From Litoditis marina (Eukaryota; Nematoda; Chromadorea; Rhabditida; Rhabditidae), in contig CAXIWQ010000043.1 of the NCBI GenBank assembly GCA_964036275.1, positions 1 to 64,000 of the forward strand: a stretch of 64,000 nt of DNA, in the 5' to 3' direction. Below the pieces are notes generated by a model that made no database searches, was not told where the DNA came from, and was given only the letters and a program-made list of their open reading frames with translations. The position numbers and the translations under genes were made by a program. This document shows, in pieces, positions 27,181 through 38,216 of this stretch (position 1 is the stretch's first letter; the number at the start of each line of letters is the position of its first letter).

Positions 27181-30100
27181 ACATTTTGACTTGCAGCTAC
27201 AAAAAAAAATCATACGGCTATCAAGTCTGTTGCTTCCAACTACAAAAACATAATACGACTTTATATTCTGTGGCGCACAGCCACAAAATACAAATTAACG
27301 CGGTTATTGACTCTTTGCCTTGCAGTTACAGAGAACATTTCATACGGCTATCAAATCTGTTGCTCCCAGCTACAAAAACCTAATACGACTTTATATTCTG
27401 TGGCGCACAGCCACAAAAGACAAATTAACGCGGTTATTACCTCTTTGCCTTGCAGCTACAGTAAAAAAAGTTTATACGGCTATCAAGTCTGTTGCTCCCA
27501 GCTACAAAAACCTAATACGACTTTATATTCTGTGGCGCACAGCCACAAAAGACAAATTAACGCGGTTATTGACTCTTTGCCGTGCAGCTACAGAAAAAAG
27601 TTTATATGGCTATCAAGTATGTTGCTCCCAGCTAGAAAAACCAATACAACTATCTATTCTGTGGCACACAGCCACAAAATACGATATAACGCGGTTATCG
27701 ACTCTTTGCCTTGCAGCTACAGAAAAAAGTTTATACGGCTATCAAGTCTGTTGCTCATGGCTACAAAAACCTAATACGACTTTATATCCTGTAGCGCACA
27801 GCCACAAAAAGACAAATTAACGCGGTTATTACCTCTTTGCCTTGCAGCTACAGAAAAAAGTTCATACGGCTATCAGTCTGTTGCTCCCAGCTACAAAAAC
27901 CTAATACGACTTTATATTCTGTGGCGCACAGCACAAAAGACAAATTAACGCGGTTATTGACTCTTTGCCGTGCAGCTACAGGAAAAAGGTTATACGGCTA
28001 TCAAGTATGTTGCTCCCAGCTACAAAAACCTGATACGACTATCTATTCTGTGGCGCACAGCCACAAAAGACAAATTAACGCGGTTATCGACTCTTTGCCT
28101 TGCAGCTACAGAGAACAGTTCATACGGCTATCAAATCTGTCGCTCCCAGCTACAAAAACCTAATACGACAATCTATTCTGTGGCGCACAGCCACAAAAGA
28201 CAAATTAACGCGGTTATTACCTCTTTGCCTTGCAGCTACAGAAAAAAGTTCATACGGCTATCAAGTCTGTTGCTCCCAGCTACAAAAACCTGATACGACA
28301 ATATATTCTGTGGCGCACAGTCACAAAAGACAAATTAACGCGGTTATTACTTCTTTGCCTTGCAGCTACAGAAAAAAGTTCATACGGCCATCAAGTCTGT
28401 TGCTCCCAGCTACAAAAACCTAATACGACTTCATATCTGTGGCGCACAGCCACAAAAGACGAATTAACGCGGTTATTGACTCTTTGCCGTGCAGCTACAG
28501 GAAAAAGGTTATACGGCTACCAAGTATGTTGCTCCCAGCTACAAAAACCTAATACGACTATCTATTCTGTGGCGCACAGCCACAAAATACGAATTGACGC
28601 GGTTATCGACTCTTTGCCTTGCAGCTACAGAGAACAGTTCATACGGCTATCAAATATGTTGCTCCCAGCTACAAAAACCTAATACGACAATCTATTCTGT
28701 GGCGCACAGCCACAAAATACAAATTATCGCGGTTATCGACTTGTTGGCTTGCAGCTACAGAGAAAAGTTCATACGGCTATCAAGTCTGTTGCTCCCAGCT
28801 ACAAAACCCTAATACGACTATATATTCTGTGGCGCACAGCCACAAAGACGAATTAACGCGGTTATTGACTCTTTGCCTCGCAGTTACAGAGAACATTTCA
28901 TACGGCTATCAAATCTGTTGCTCCCAGCTACAAAAACCTAATACGACTTTATATTCTGTGCGCACAGCCACAAAAGACAAATTAACGCGGTTATTATCTC
29001 TTTGCCTTGCAGCTACAGAAAAAAAGTTTATACGGCTATCAAGTCTGTTGCTCCCAGCTACAAAAACCTAATACGACTTTATATTCTGTGGCGCACAGCC
29101 ACAAAAGACAAATTAACGCGGTTATTGACTCTTGCCGTGCAGCTACAGAAAAAAGTTTATATGGTTATCAAGTATGTTGCTCCCAGCTAGAAAAACCCAA
29201 TACAACTATCTATTCTGTGGCACACAGCCACAAAATACGATATAACGCGGTTATCGACTTTTTGCCTTGCAGCTACAAAAAAAGTTTATACGGCTATCAA
29301 GTCTGTTGCTCATGGCTACAAAAACCTAATACGACTTTATATCCTATGGCGCACAGCCACAAAAGACAAATTAACGCGGTTATTACCTCTTTGCTTGCAG
29401 CTACAGAAAAAAGTTCATACGGCTATCAAGTCTGTTGCTCCCAGCTACAAAAACCTGATACGACAATCTATTCTGTGGCGCACAGCACAAAAGACAAATT
29501 AACGCGGTTATTACCTCTTTGCCTTGCAGCTACAGAAAAAAGTTCATACGGCTATCAAGTCTGTTGCTCCCAGCTACAAAAACCTGATACGACAATCTAT
29601 TCTGTGGCGCACAGCCACAAAAGACAAATTAACGCGGTTATTACCTCTTTGCCTTGCAGCTACAGAAAAAAGTTCATACGGCTATCAAGTCTGTTGCTCC
29701 CAGCTACAAAAACCTATACGACTTTATATTCTGTGGCGCACAGCCACAAAAGACAAATTAACGCGGTTATTGACTCTTTGCCGTGCAGCTACAGGAAAAA
29801 GGTTATACGGCTATCAAATATGTTGCTCCCAGCTACAAAAACCTAATACGACTATCTATTCTGTGGCGCACAGCCACAAAATACGAATTATCGCGGTTAT
29901 CGACTTGTTGGCTTGCAGCTACATAGAAAAGTTCATACGGCTATCAAGTCTGTTGCTCCCAGCTACAAAAACCTGATACGACAATCTATTCTGTGGCGCA
30001 CAGCCACAAAAGACAAATTAACGCGGTTATTACCTCTGTGCCTTGCAGCTACAGAAAAAAATTCATACGGCTATCAAGTCTGTTGCTCCCAGCTACGAAA

Positions 30101-33060
30101 ACCTAATACGACTCTATATTCTGTGGCGCACAGTTACAAAAGACAAATTAACGCGGTTATTGACTCTTTGCCGTGCAGCTACAGGAAAAAGGTTATACGG
30201 CTATCAAGTATGTTGCTCCCAGCTAAAAAAACCTAATACGACTATCTATTCTGTGGCGCACAGCCACAAAATACGAATTATCGCGGTTATCGACTCTTTG
30301 CCTTGCAGCTACAGAGAACAGTTCATGCGGCTATCAAGTCTGTTGCTCCCAGCTACAAAACCTAATACGACTATATATTCTGTGGCGCACAGCCACAAAA
30401 GACGAATTAACGCGGTTATTGACTCTTTGCCTCGCAGTTACAGAGAATATTTCATACGGCTATCAAATCTGTTGCTCCCAGCTACAAAAACCTAATACGA
30501 CAATCTATTCTGTGGCGCACAGCCACAAAAGACAAATTAACGCGGTTATTGACTCTTTGCCGTGCAGCTACAGGAAAAAGGTTATACGGCTACCAAGTAT
30601 GTTGCTCCCAGCTACAAAAACCTAATACGACTATCTATTCTGTGGCGCACAGCCACAAAATACGAATTGACGCGGTTATCGACTCTTTGCCTTGCAGCTA
30701 CAGAGAACAGTTCATACGGCTATCAAATCTGTTGCTCCCAGCTACAAAAACCTAATACGACAATCTATTCTGTGGCGCACAGCCACAAATACAAATTATC
30801 GCGGTTATCGACTTGTTGGCTTGCAGCTACAGAGAAAAGTTCATACGGCTATCAAGTTTGTTGCTCCCAGCTACAAAAACCTAATACGACTATATATTCT
30901 GTGGCGCACAGCCACAAAAGACGAATTAACGCGGTTATTGACTCTTTGCCTCGCAGTTACAGAGAACATTTCATACGGCTATCAAATATGTTGCTCCCAG
31001 CTACAAAAACCTAATACGACAATCTATCTGAGGCGCACAGCCACAAAGACGAATTAACGCGGTTATTGACATTTTGACTTGCAGCTACAAAAAAAAAATC
31101 ATACGGCTATCAAGTCTGTTGCTTCCAACTACAAAAACATAATACGACTTTATATTCTGTGGCGCACAGCCACAAAATACAAATTAACGCGGTTATTGAC
31201 TCTTTGCCTTGCAGTTACAGAGAACATTTCATACGGCTATCAAATCTGTTGCTCCCAGCTACAAAAACCTAATACGACTTTATATTCTGTGGCGCACAGC
31301 CACAAAAGACAAATTAACGCGGTTATTACCTCTTTGCCTTGCAGCTGCAGAGAACAGTTCATACGGCTATCAAGTTTGTTGCTCCCAGCTACAAAAACCT
31401 AATACGACTATATATTCTGTGGCGCACAGCCACAAAAGACGAATTAACGCGGTTATTGACTCTTTGCCTCGCAGTTACAGAGAATATTTCATACGGCTAT
31501 CAAATCTGTTGCTCCCAGCTACAAAAACCTATACGACAATCTATTCTGTGGCGCACAGCCACAAAAGACAAATTAACGCGGTTATTGACTCTTTGCCGTG
31601 CAGCTACAGGAAAAAGGTTATACGGCTACCAAGTATGTTGCTCCCAGCTACAAAACCTAATACGACTATCTATTCTGTGGCGCACAGCCACAAAATACGA
31701 ATTGACGCGGTTATCGACTCTTTGCCTTGCAGCTACAGAGAACAGTTCATACGGCTATCAAATCTGTTGCTCCCAGCTACAAAAACCTAATACGACAATC
31801 TATTCTGTGGCGCACAGCCACAAAATACAAATTATCGCGGTTATCGACTTGTTGGCTTGCAGCTACAGAGAAAAGTTCATACGGCTATCAAGTTTGTTGC
31901 TCCCAGCTACAAAAACCTAATACGACTATATATCTGTGGCGCACAGCCACAAAAGACGAATTAACGCGGTTATTGACTCTTTGCCTCGCAGTTACAGAGA
32001 ACATTTCATACGGCTATCAAATCTGTTGCTCCCAGCTACAAAAACCTAATACGACAATCTATTCTGAGGCGCACAGCCACAAAGACGAATTAACGCGGTT
32101 ATTGACATTTTGACTTGCAGCTACAAAAAAAAAAAATCATACGGCTATCAAGTCTGTTGCTTCCAACTACAAAAACATAATACGACTTTATATTCTGTGG
32201 CGCACAGCCACAAAATACAAATTAACGCGGTTATTGACTCTTTGCCTTGCAGTTACAGAGAACATTTCATACGGCTATCAAATCTGTTGCTCCCAGCTAC
32301 AAAAACCTAATACGACTTTATATTCTGTGGCGCACAGCCACAAAAGACAAATTAACGCGGTTATTACCTCTTTGCCTTGCAGCTACAGAAAAAAGTTTAT
32401 ACGGCTATCAAGTATGTTGCTCCAGCTACAAAAACCTAATACGACTTTATATTCTGTGGCGCACAGCCACAAAAGACAAATTAACGCGGTTATTGACTCT
32501 TTGCCGTGCAGCTACAGAAAAAAGTTTATATGGCTATCAAGTATGTTGCTCCCAGCTAGAAAAACCCAATACAACTATCTATTCTGTGGCACACAGCCAC
32601 AAAATACGATATAACGCGGTTATCGACTGTTTGCCTTGCAGCTACAGAAAAAAGTTTTAAACGGCTATCAAGTCTGTTGCTCATGGCTACAAAAACCTAA
32701 TACGACTTTATATCCTATGGCGCACAGCCACAAAAGACAAATTAACGCGGTTATTACCTCTTTGCCTTGCAGCTACAGAAAAAAGTTCATACGGCTATCA
32801 AGTCTGTTGCTCCCAGCTACAAAAACCTGATACGACAATCTATTCTGTGGCGCACAGCCACAAAAGACAAATTAACGCGGTTATTACCTCTTTGCCTTGC
32901 AGCTACAGAAAAAAGTTCATACGGCTATCAAGTCTGTTCTCCCAGCTACAAAACCTAATACGACTTTATATTCTGTGGCGCACAGCCACAAAAGACAAAT
33001 TAACGCGGTTATTGACTCTTTGCCGTGCAGCTACAGAAAAAAGGTTATACGGCTATCAAG
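27181..33060 (+). repeat. Segmental duplication, right copy
   Basis: Counterpart of 14545-21470 (see there for shared variants). It carries its own small lesions, such as GCACAGTCACAAAAG near 28318, CATATCTGTGG near 28433 and GTTCATGCGG near 30323. Divergence from the left copy starts near 33060. Confidence 0.85.
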
Positions 33061-33803
33061 TCTGTTGCTCCCAGCTACAAAAACCTGATACGACAATCTA
33101 TTCTGTGGCGCACAGCCACAAAAGACAAATTAACGCGGTTATTACCTCTTTGCCTTGCAGCTACAGAAAAAAAGTTTATACGGCTATCAAGTCTGTTGCT
33201 CCAGCTACAAAAACCTAATACGACTTTATATTCTGTGGCGCACAGCCACAAAAGACAAATTAACGCGGTTATTGACTCTTTGCCGTGCAGCTACAGAAAA
33301 AAGTTTATATGGCTATCAAGTATGTTGCTCCCAGCTAGAAAAACCCAATACAACTATCTATTCTGTGGCACACAGCCACAAAATACGATATAACGCGGTT
33401 ATCGACTCTTTGCCTTGCAGCTACAGAAAAAAGTTTATACGGCTATCAAGTCTGTTGCTCATGGCTACAAAAACCTAATACGACTCTATATCCTATGGCG
33501 CACAGCCACAAAAGACAAATTAACGCGGTTATTACCTCTTTGCCTTGCAGCTACAGAAAAAAGTTCATACGGCTATCAAGTCTGTTGCTCCAGCTACAAA
33601 AACCTGATACGACAATCTATTCTGTGGCGCACAGCCACAAAAGACAAATTAACGCGGTTATTACCTCTTTGCCTTGCAGCTACAGAAAAAAGTTCATACG
33701 GCTATCAAGTCTGTTGCTCCCAGCTACAAAAACCTAATACGACTTTATATTCTGTGGCGCACAGCCACAAAAGACAAATTAACGCGGTTATTGACTCTTT
33801 GCC

Positions 33804-35748
33804 GTGCAGCTACAGGAAAAAGGTTATACGGCTATCAAATATGTTGCTCCCAGCTACAAAAACCTAATACGACTATCTATTCTGTGGCGCACAGCCACAA
33901 AATACGAATTAACGCGGTTATCGACTCTTTGCCTTGCAGCTACAAAGAACAGTTCATACGGCTATCAAATCTGTTGCTCCCAGCTACAAAAACCTAATAC
34001 GACAATCTATTCTGTGGCGCACAGCCACAAAATACGAATTATCGCGGTTATCGACTTGTTGGCTTGCAGCTACAGAGAAAAGTCATACGGCTATCAAGTC
34101 TGTTGCTCCCAGCTACAAAAACCTGATACGACAATCTATTCTGTGGCGCACAGCCACAAAAGACAAATTAACGCGGTTATTACCTCTTTGCCTTGCAGCT
34201 ACAGAAAAAAAATTCATACGGCTATCAAGTCTGTTGCTCCCAGCTACGAAAACCTAATACGACTTTATATTCTGTGGCGCACAGCCACAAAGACAAATTA
34301 ACGCGGTTATTGACTCTTTGCCGTGCAGCTACATGAAAAGGTTATACGGCTATCAAGTATGTTGCTCCCAGCTAAAAAAACCTAATACGACTATCTATTC
34401 TGTGGCGCACAGCCACAAAAATACGAATTAACGCGGTTATCGACTCTTTGCCTTGCAGCTACAGAGAACAGTTCATACGGCTATCAAGTCTGTTGCTCCC
34501 AGCTACAAAAACCTAATACGACTATATATTCTGTGGCGCACAGCCACAAAAGACGAATTAACGCGGTATTGACTCTTTGCCTCGCAGTTACAGAGAATAT
34601 TTCATACGGCTATCAAATCTGTTGCTCCCAGCTACAAAAACCTAATACGACAATCTATTCTGTGGCGCACAGCCACAAAAGACAATTAACGCGGTTATTG
34701 ACTCTTTGCCTTGCAGCTACAGAAAAAAAATCATACGGCTATCAAGTCTGTTGCTCCCAGCTACGAAAACCTAATACGACTTTATATTCTGTGGCGCACA
34801 GCCACAAAACACGAAATATCGCGGTTATCGACTTGTTGGCTTGCAGCTACAGAGAAAAGTTCATACGGCTATCAAGTCTGTTGCTCCCAGCTACAAAAAC
34901 CTGATACGACAATCTATTCTGTGGCGCACAGCACAAAAGACAAATTACGCGGTTATTACCTCTTTGCCTTGCAGCTACAGAAAAAAGTTCATACGGCTAT
35001 CAAGTCTGTTGCTCCCAGCTACGAAAACCTAATACGACTTTATATTCTGTGGCGCACAGCCACAAAAGACAAATTAACGCGGTTATTGACTCTTTGCCTT
35101 GCAGCTACAGAAAAAAAAATCATACGGCTATCAAGTCTGTTGCTCCCAGCTACGAAAACCTAATACGACTTTATATTCTGTGGCGCACAGCCACAAAACA
35201 CGAAATATCGCGGTTATCGACTTGTTGGCTTGCAGCTACAGAGAAAAGTTCATACGGCTATCAAGTCTGTTGCTCCCAGCTACAAAACCTGATACGACAA
35301 TCTATTCTGTGGCGCACAGCCACAAAAGACAAATTAACGCGGTTATTACCTCTTTGCCTTGCAGCTACAGAAAAAAGTTCATACGGCTATCAAGTCTGTT
35401 GCTCCCAGCTACGAAAACCTAATACGACTTTATATTCTGTGGCGCACAGCCACAAAAGACAAATTAACGCGGTTATTACCTCTTTGCCTTGCAGCTACAG
35501 AAAAAAGTTCATACGGCTATCAAGTCTGTTGCTCCCAGCTACAAAAACCTGATACGACAATCTATTCTGTGGCGCACAGCCACAAAAGACAAATTAACGC
35601 GGTTATTACCTCTTTGCCTTGCAGCTACAGAAAAAAGTTCATACGGCTATCAAGTCTGTTGCTCCCAGCTACAAAAACCTAATACGACTTTATATTCTGT
35701 GGCGCACAGCCACAAAAGACAAATTAACGCGGTTATTGACTCTTTGCC
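33804..35748 (+). repeat. HOR phase C1 (about 1945 bp, 15 monomers)
   Basis: The phase is set by the CAGGAAAAAGG monomer followed by the CTACAAAGAACAGTTC monomer. The same start recurs at 35749, 38214, 40807 and 43658. Other types common to the series are GCTACGAAAACC, AACACGAAATATCGCGG and GCAGTTACAGAAAATATTTC or close relatives. Confidence 0.75.
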
Positions 35749-38086
35749 GTGCAGCTACAGGAAAAAGGTTATACGGCTATCAAATATGTTGCTCCCAGCT
35801 ACAAAAACCTAATACGACTATCTATTCTGTGGCGCACAGCCACAAAATACGAATTAACGCGGTTATCGACTCTTTGCCTTGCAGCTACAAAGAACAGTTC
35901 ATACGGCTATCAAATCTGTTGCTCCCAGCTACAAAAACCTAATACGACAATCTATTCTGTGGCGCACAGCACAAAATACGAATTATCGCGGTTATCGACT
36001 TGTTGGCTTGCAGCTACAGAGAAAAGTTCATACGGCTATCAAGTCTGTTGCTCCCAGCTACAAAACCTGATACGACAATCTATTCTGTGGCGCACAGCCA
36101 CAAAAGACAAATTAACGCGGTTATTACCTCTTTGCCTTGCAGCTACAGAAAAAAATTCATACGGCTATCAAGTCTGTTGCTCCCAGCTACGAAAACCTAA
36201 TACGACTTTATATTCTGTGGCGCACAGCCACAAAAGACAAATTAACGCGGTTATTGACTCTTTGCCGTGCAGCTACAGGAAAAAGGTTATACGGCTATCA
36301 AGTATGTTGCTCCCAGCTAAAAAAACCTAATACGACTATCTATTCTGTGGCGCACAGCCACAAAATACGAATTAACGCGGTTATCGACTCTTTGCCTTGC
36401 AGCTACAGAGAACAGTTCATACGGCTATCAAGTCTGTTGCTCCCAGCTACAAACACCTAATACGACTATATATTCTGTGGCGCACAGCCACAAAAGACGA
36501 ATTAACGCGGTTATTGACTCTTTGCCTCGCAGTTACAGAAAATATTTCATACGGCTATCAAATCTGTTGCTCCCAGCTACAAAAACCTAATACGACAATC
36601 TATTCTGTGGCGCACAGCCACAAAAGACAAATTTAACGCGGTTATTGACTCTTTGCCTTGCAGCTACAGAAAAAAAATCATACGGCTATCAAGTCTGTTG
36701 CTCCCAGCTACGAAAACCTAATACGACTTTATATTCTGTGGCGCACAGCCACAAAACACGAAATATCGCGGTTATCGACTTGTTGGCTTGCAGCTACAGA
36801 GAAAAGTTCATACGGCTATCAAGTCTGTTGCTCCCAGCTACAAAAACCTGATACGACAATCTATTCTGTGGCGCACAGCCACAAAAGACAAATTAACGCG
36901 GTTATTACCTCTTTGCCTTGCAGCTACAGAAAAAAGTTCATACGGCTATCAAGTCTGTTGCTCCCAGCTACGAAACCTAATACGACTTTATATTCTGTGG
37001 CGCACAGTCACAAAAGACAAATTAACGCGGTTATTACCTCTTTGCCTTGCAGCTACAGAAAAAGTTTATACGGCTATCAAGTCTGTTGCTCCCAGCTACA
37101 AAAACCTAATACGACAATCTATTCTGTGGCGCACAGCCACAAAATACGAATTATCGCGGTTATCGACTTGTTGGCTTGCAGCTACAGAGAAAAGTTCATA
37201 CGGCTATCAAGTCTGTTGCTCCCAGCTACAAAAACCTGATACGACAATCTATTCTGTGGCGCACAGCACAAAAGACAAATTAACGCGGTTATTACTCTTG
37301 CCTTGCAGCTACAGAAAAAAATTCATACGGCTATCAAGTCTGTTGCTCCCAGCTACGAAAACCTAATACGACTTTATATTCTGTGGCGCACAGCCACAAA
37401 AGACAAATTAACGCGGTTATTGACTCTTTGCCGTGCAGCTACAGGAAAAAGGTTATACGGCTATCAAGTATGTTGCTCCCAGCTAAAAAAACCTAATACG
37501 ACTATCTATTCTGTGGCGCACAGCCACAAAATACGAATTAACGCGGTTATCGACTCTTTGCCTTGCAGCTACAGAGAACAGTTCATACGGCTATCAAGTC
37601 TGTTGCTCCCAGCTACAAAAACCTAATACGACTATATATTCTGTGGCGCACAGCCACAAAAGACGAATTAACGCGGTTATTACCTCTTTGCCTTGCAGCT
37701 ACAGAAAAAAGTTCATACGGCTATCAAGTCTGTTGCTCCCAGCTACAAAAACCTAATACGACTTTATATTCTGTGGCGCACAGCCACAAAAGACAAATTA
37801 ACGCGGTTATTGACTCTTTGCCGTGCAGCTACAGGAAAAAGGTTATACGGCTATCAAATATGTTGCTCCCAGCTACAAAAACCTAATACGACTATCTATT
37901 CTGTGGCGCACAGCCACAAAATACGAATTAACGCGGTTATCGACTCTTTGCCTTGCAGCTACAGAGAACAGTTCATACGGCTATCAAGTCTGTTGCTCCC
38001 AGCTACAAAAAACCTAATACGACTATATATTCTGTGGCGCACAGCCACAAAAGACAAATTAACGCGGTTATTACCTCTTTGCCTTG

Positions 38087-38130
38087 CAGCTACAGAAAAA
38101 AGTTCATACGGCTATCAAGTCTGTTGCTCC
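38087..38130 (+). repeat. Monomer subunit U1 (44 bp)
   Basis: It starts CAGCTACAGAAAA, has the middle CATACGGCTATCAAG and ends TCTGTTGCTCC. These three blocks line up in order with those of U2 and U3. Across the array its A run varies between about 4 and 12, and its ACGG is often changed to ATGG. Confidence 0.85.
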
Positions 38131-38138
38131 CAGCTACA
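38122..38138. other. Imperfect 17 bp dyad at the U1/U2 junction
   Basis: TGTTGC, five bases (TCCCA), then GCTACA: five of six arm positions pair, in the same geometry as the perfect dyad 41 bp further on. It is read as the sister copy of that dyad from the ancestral unit. The third junction (U3 to U1, TTTGC...GCTACA) has largely lost the symmetry. Confidence 0.5.
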
Positions 38139-38171
38139 AAAACCTAATACGACTTTATATTCTGTGGCGCA
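38131..38171 (+). repeat. Monomer subunit U2 (41 bp)
   Basis: It starts CAGCTACAAAAAC, has the middle TAATACGACTTTATA and ends TCTGTGGCGCA. It shares the first eight bases exactly with U1. It carries the recurrent in-frame stop (the TAA of CCTAATACG) and the left arm of the perfect dyad. This is the most variable part between monomer types: ACTTTATAT, ACTATCTAT, ACAATCTAT, ACTTCATAT and others. Confidence 0.85.
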
Positions 38172-38179
38172 CAGCCACA
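38163..38179. other. Perfect 17 bp dyad at the U2/U3 junction
   Basis: TGTGGC and GCCACA are exact reverse complements separated by the five bases GCACA. The element recurs once per monomer through the window. In one common monomer type the spacer reads ACACA while both arms stay intact. Arm-breaking variants also occur (TGTAGC, TATGGC, TGAGGC, ATCCACA), so conservation is strong but not absolute. It could be a protein-binding dyad, a small cruciform or hairpin in a transcript, or a neutral remnant; the sequence alone does not decide. Confidence 0.7.
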
Positions 38180-38216
38180 AAAGACAAATTAACGCGGTTA
38201 TTGACTCTTTGCCGTG
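38172..38216 (+). repeat. Monomer subunit U3 (45 bp)
   Basis: It starts CAGCCACAAAAGA, has the middle TTAACGCGGTTATTGA and ends TCTTTGCCGTG (TCTTTGCCTTG in most copies). The start differs from U1 and U2 by one base in the first eight (CAGCC for CAGCT), which removes the AGCT site. TTAACGCGG is one of the best-preserved stretches of the array. Confidence 0.85.

Larger units (their letters stand above)
35749..38213 (+). repeat. HOR phase C2 (about 2465 bp, 19 monomers)
   Basis: Matches C3 in most monomers. Shared rare forms are CTACAAACACC near 36449 and 38916 and GCAGTTACAGAAAATATTTC near 36531 and 38998. Confidence 0.75.
38087..38216 (+). repeat. Representative 130 bp monomer
   Basis: This copy has no indel relative to its neighbours; the next CAG start is at 38217, exactly 130 bp on. 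It contains 55 G or C in 130 bases (42%) and five CpG sites: ACGG, ACGA, GCGC and two in ACGCGG. Two AGCT sites (AluI), one GCGC (HhaI) and one CGCG (BstUI) lie in it, so such enzymes should give a 130 bp ladder or sub-ladder. It divides into three related units at 38087, 38131 and 38172. The choice of start is arbitrary and was made so that the unit boundaries fall on CAGCYACA. Confidence 0.95.

Noticed and set aside
29007..29846. Open stretch of 279 codons
   Set aside because: It depends on several one-base deletions (for example near 29131, 29280, 29392 and 29485) that are absent from the duplicate at 17.4-18.3 kb.
38163..38179. Rho-independent terminator or riboswitch-like hairpin
   Set aside because: The stem is only six pairs, no T run follows it, and it repeats every 130 bp without any gene. 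A bacterial regulatory role is not supported.
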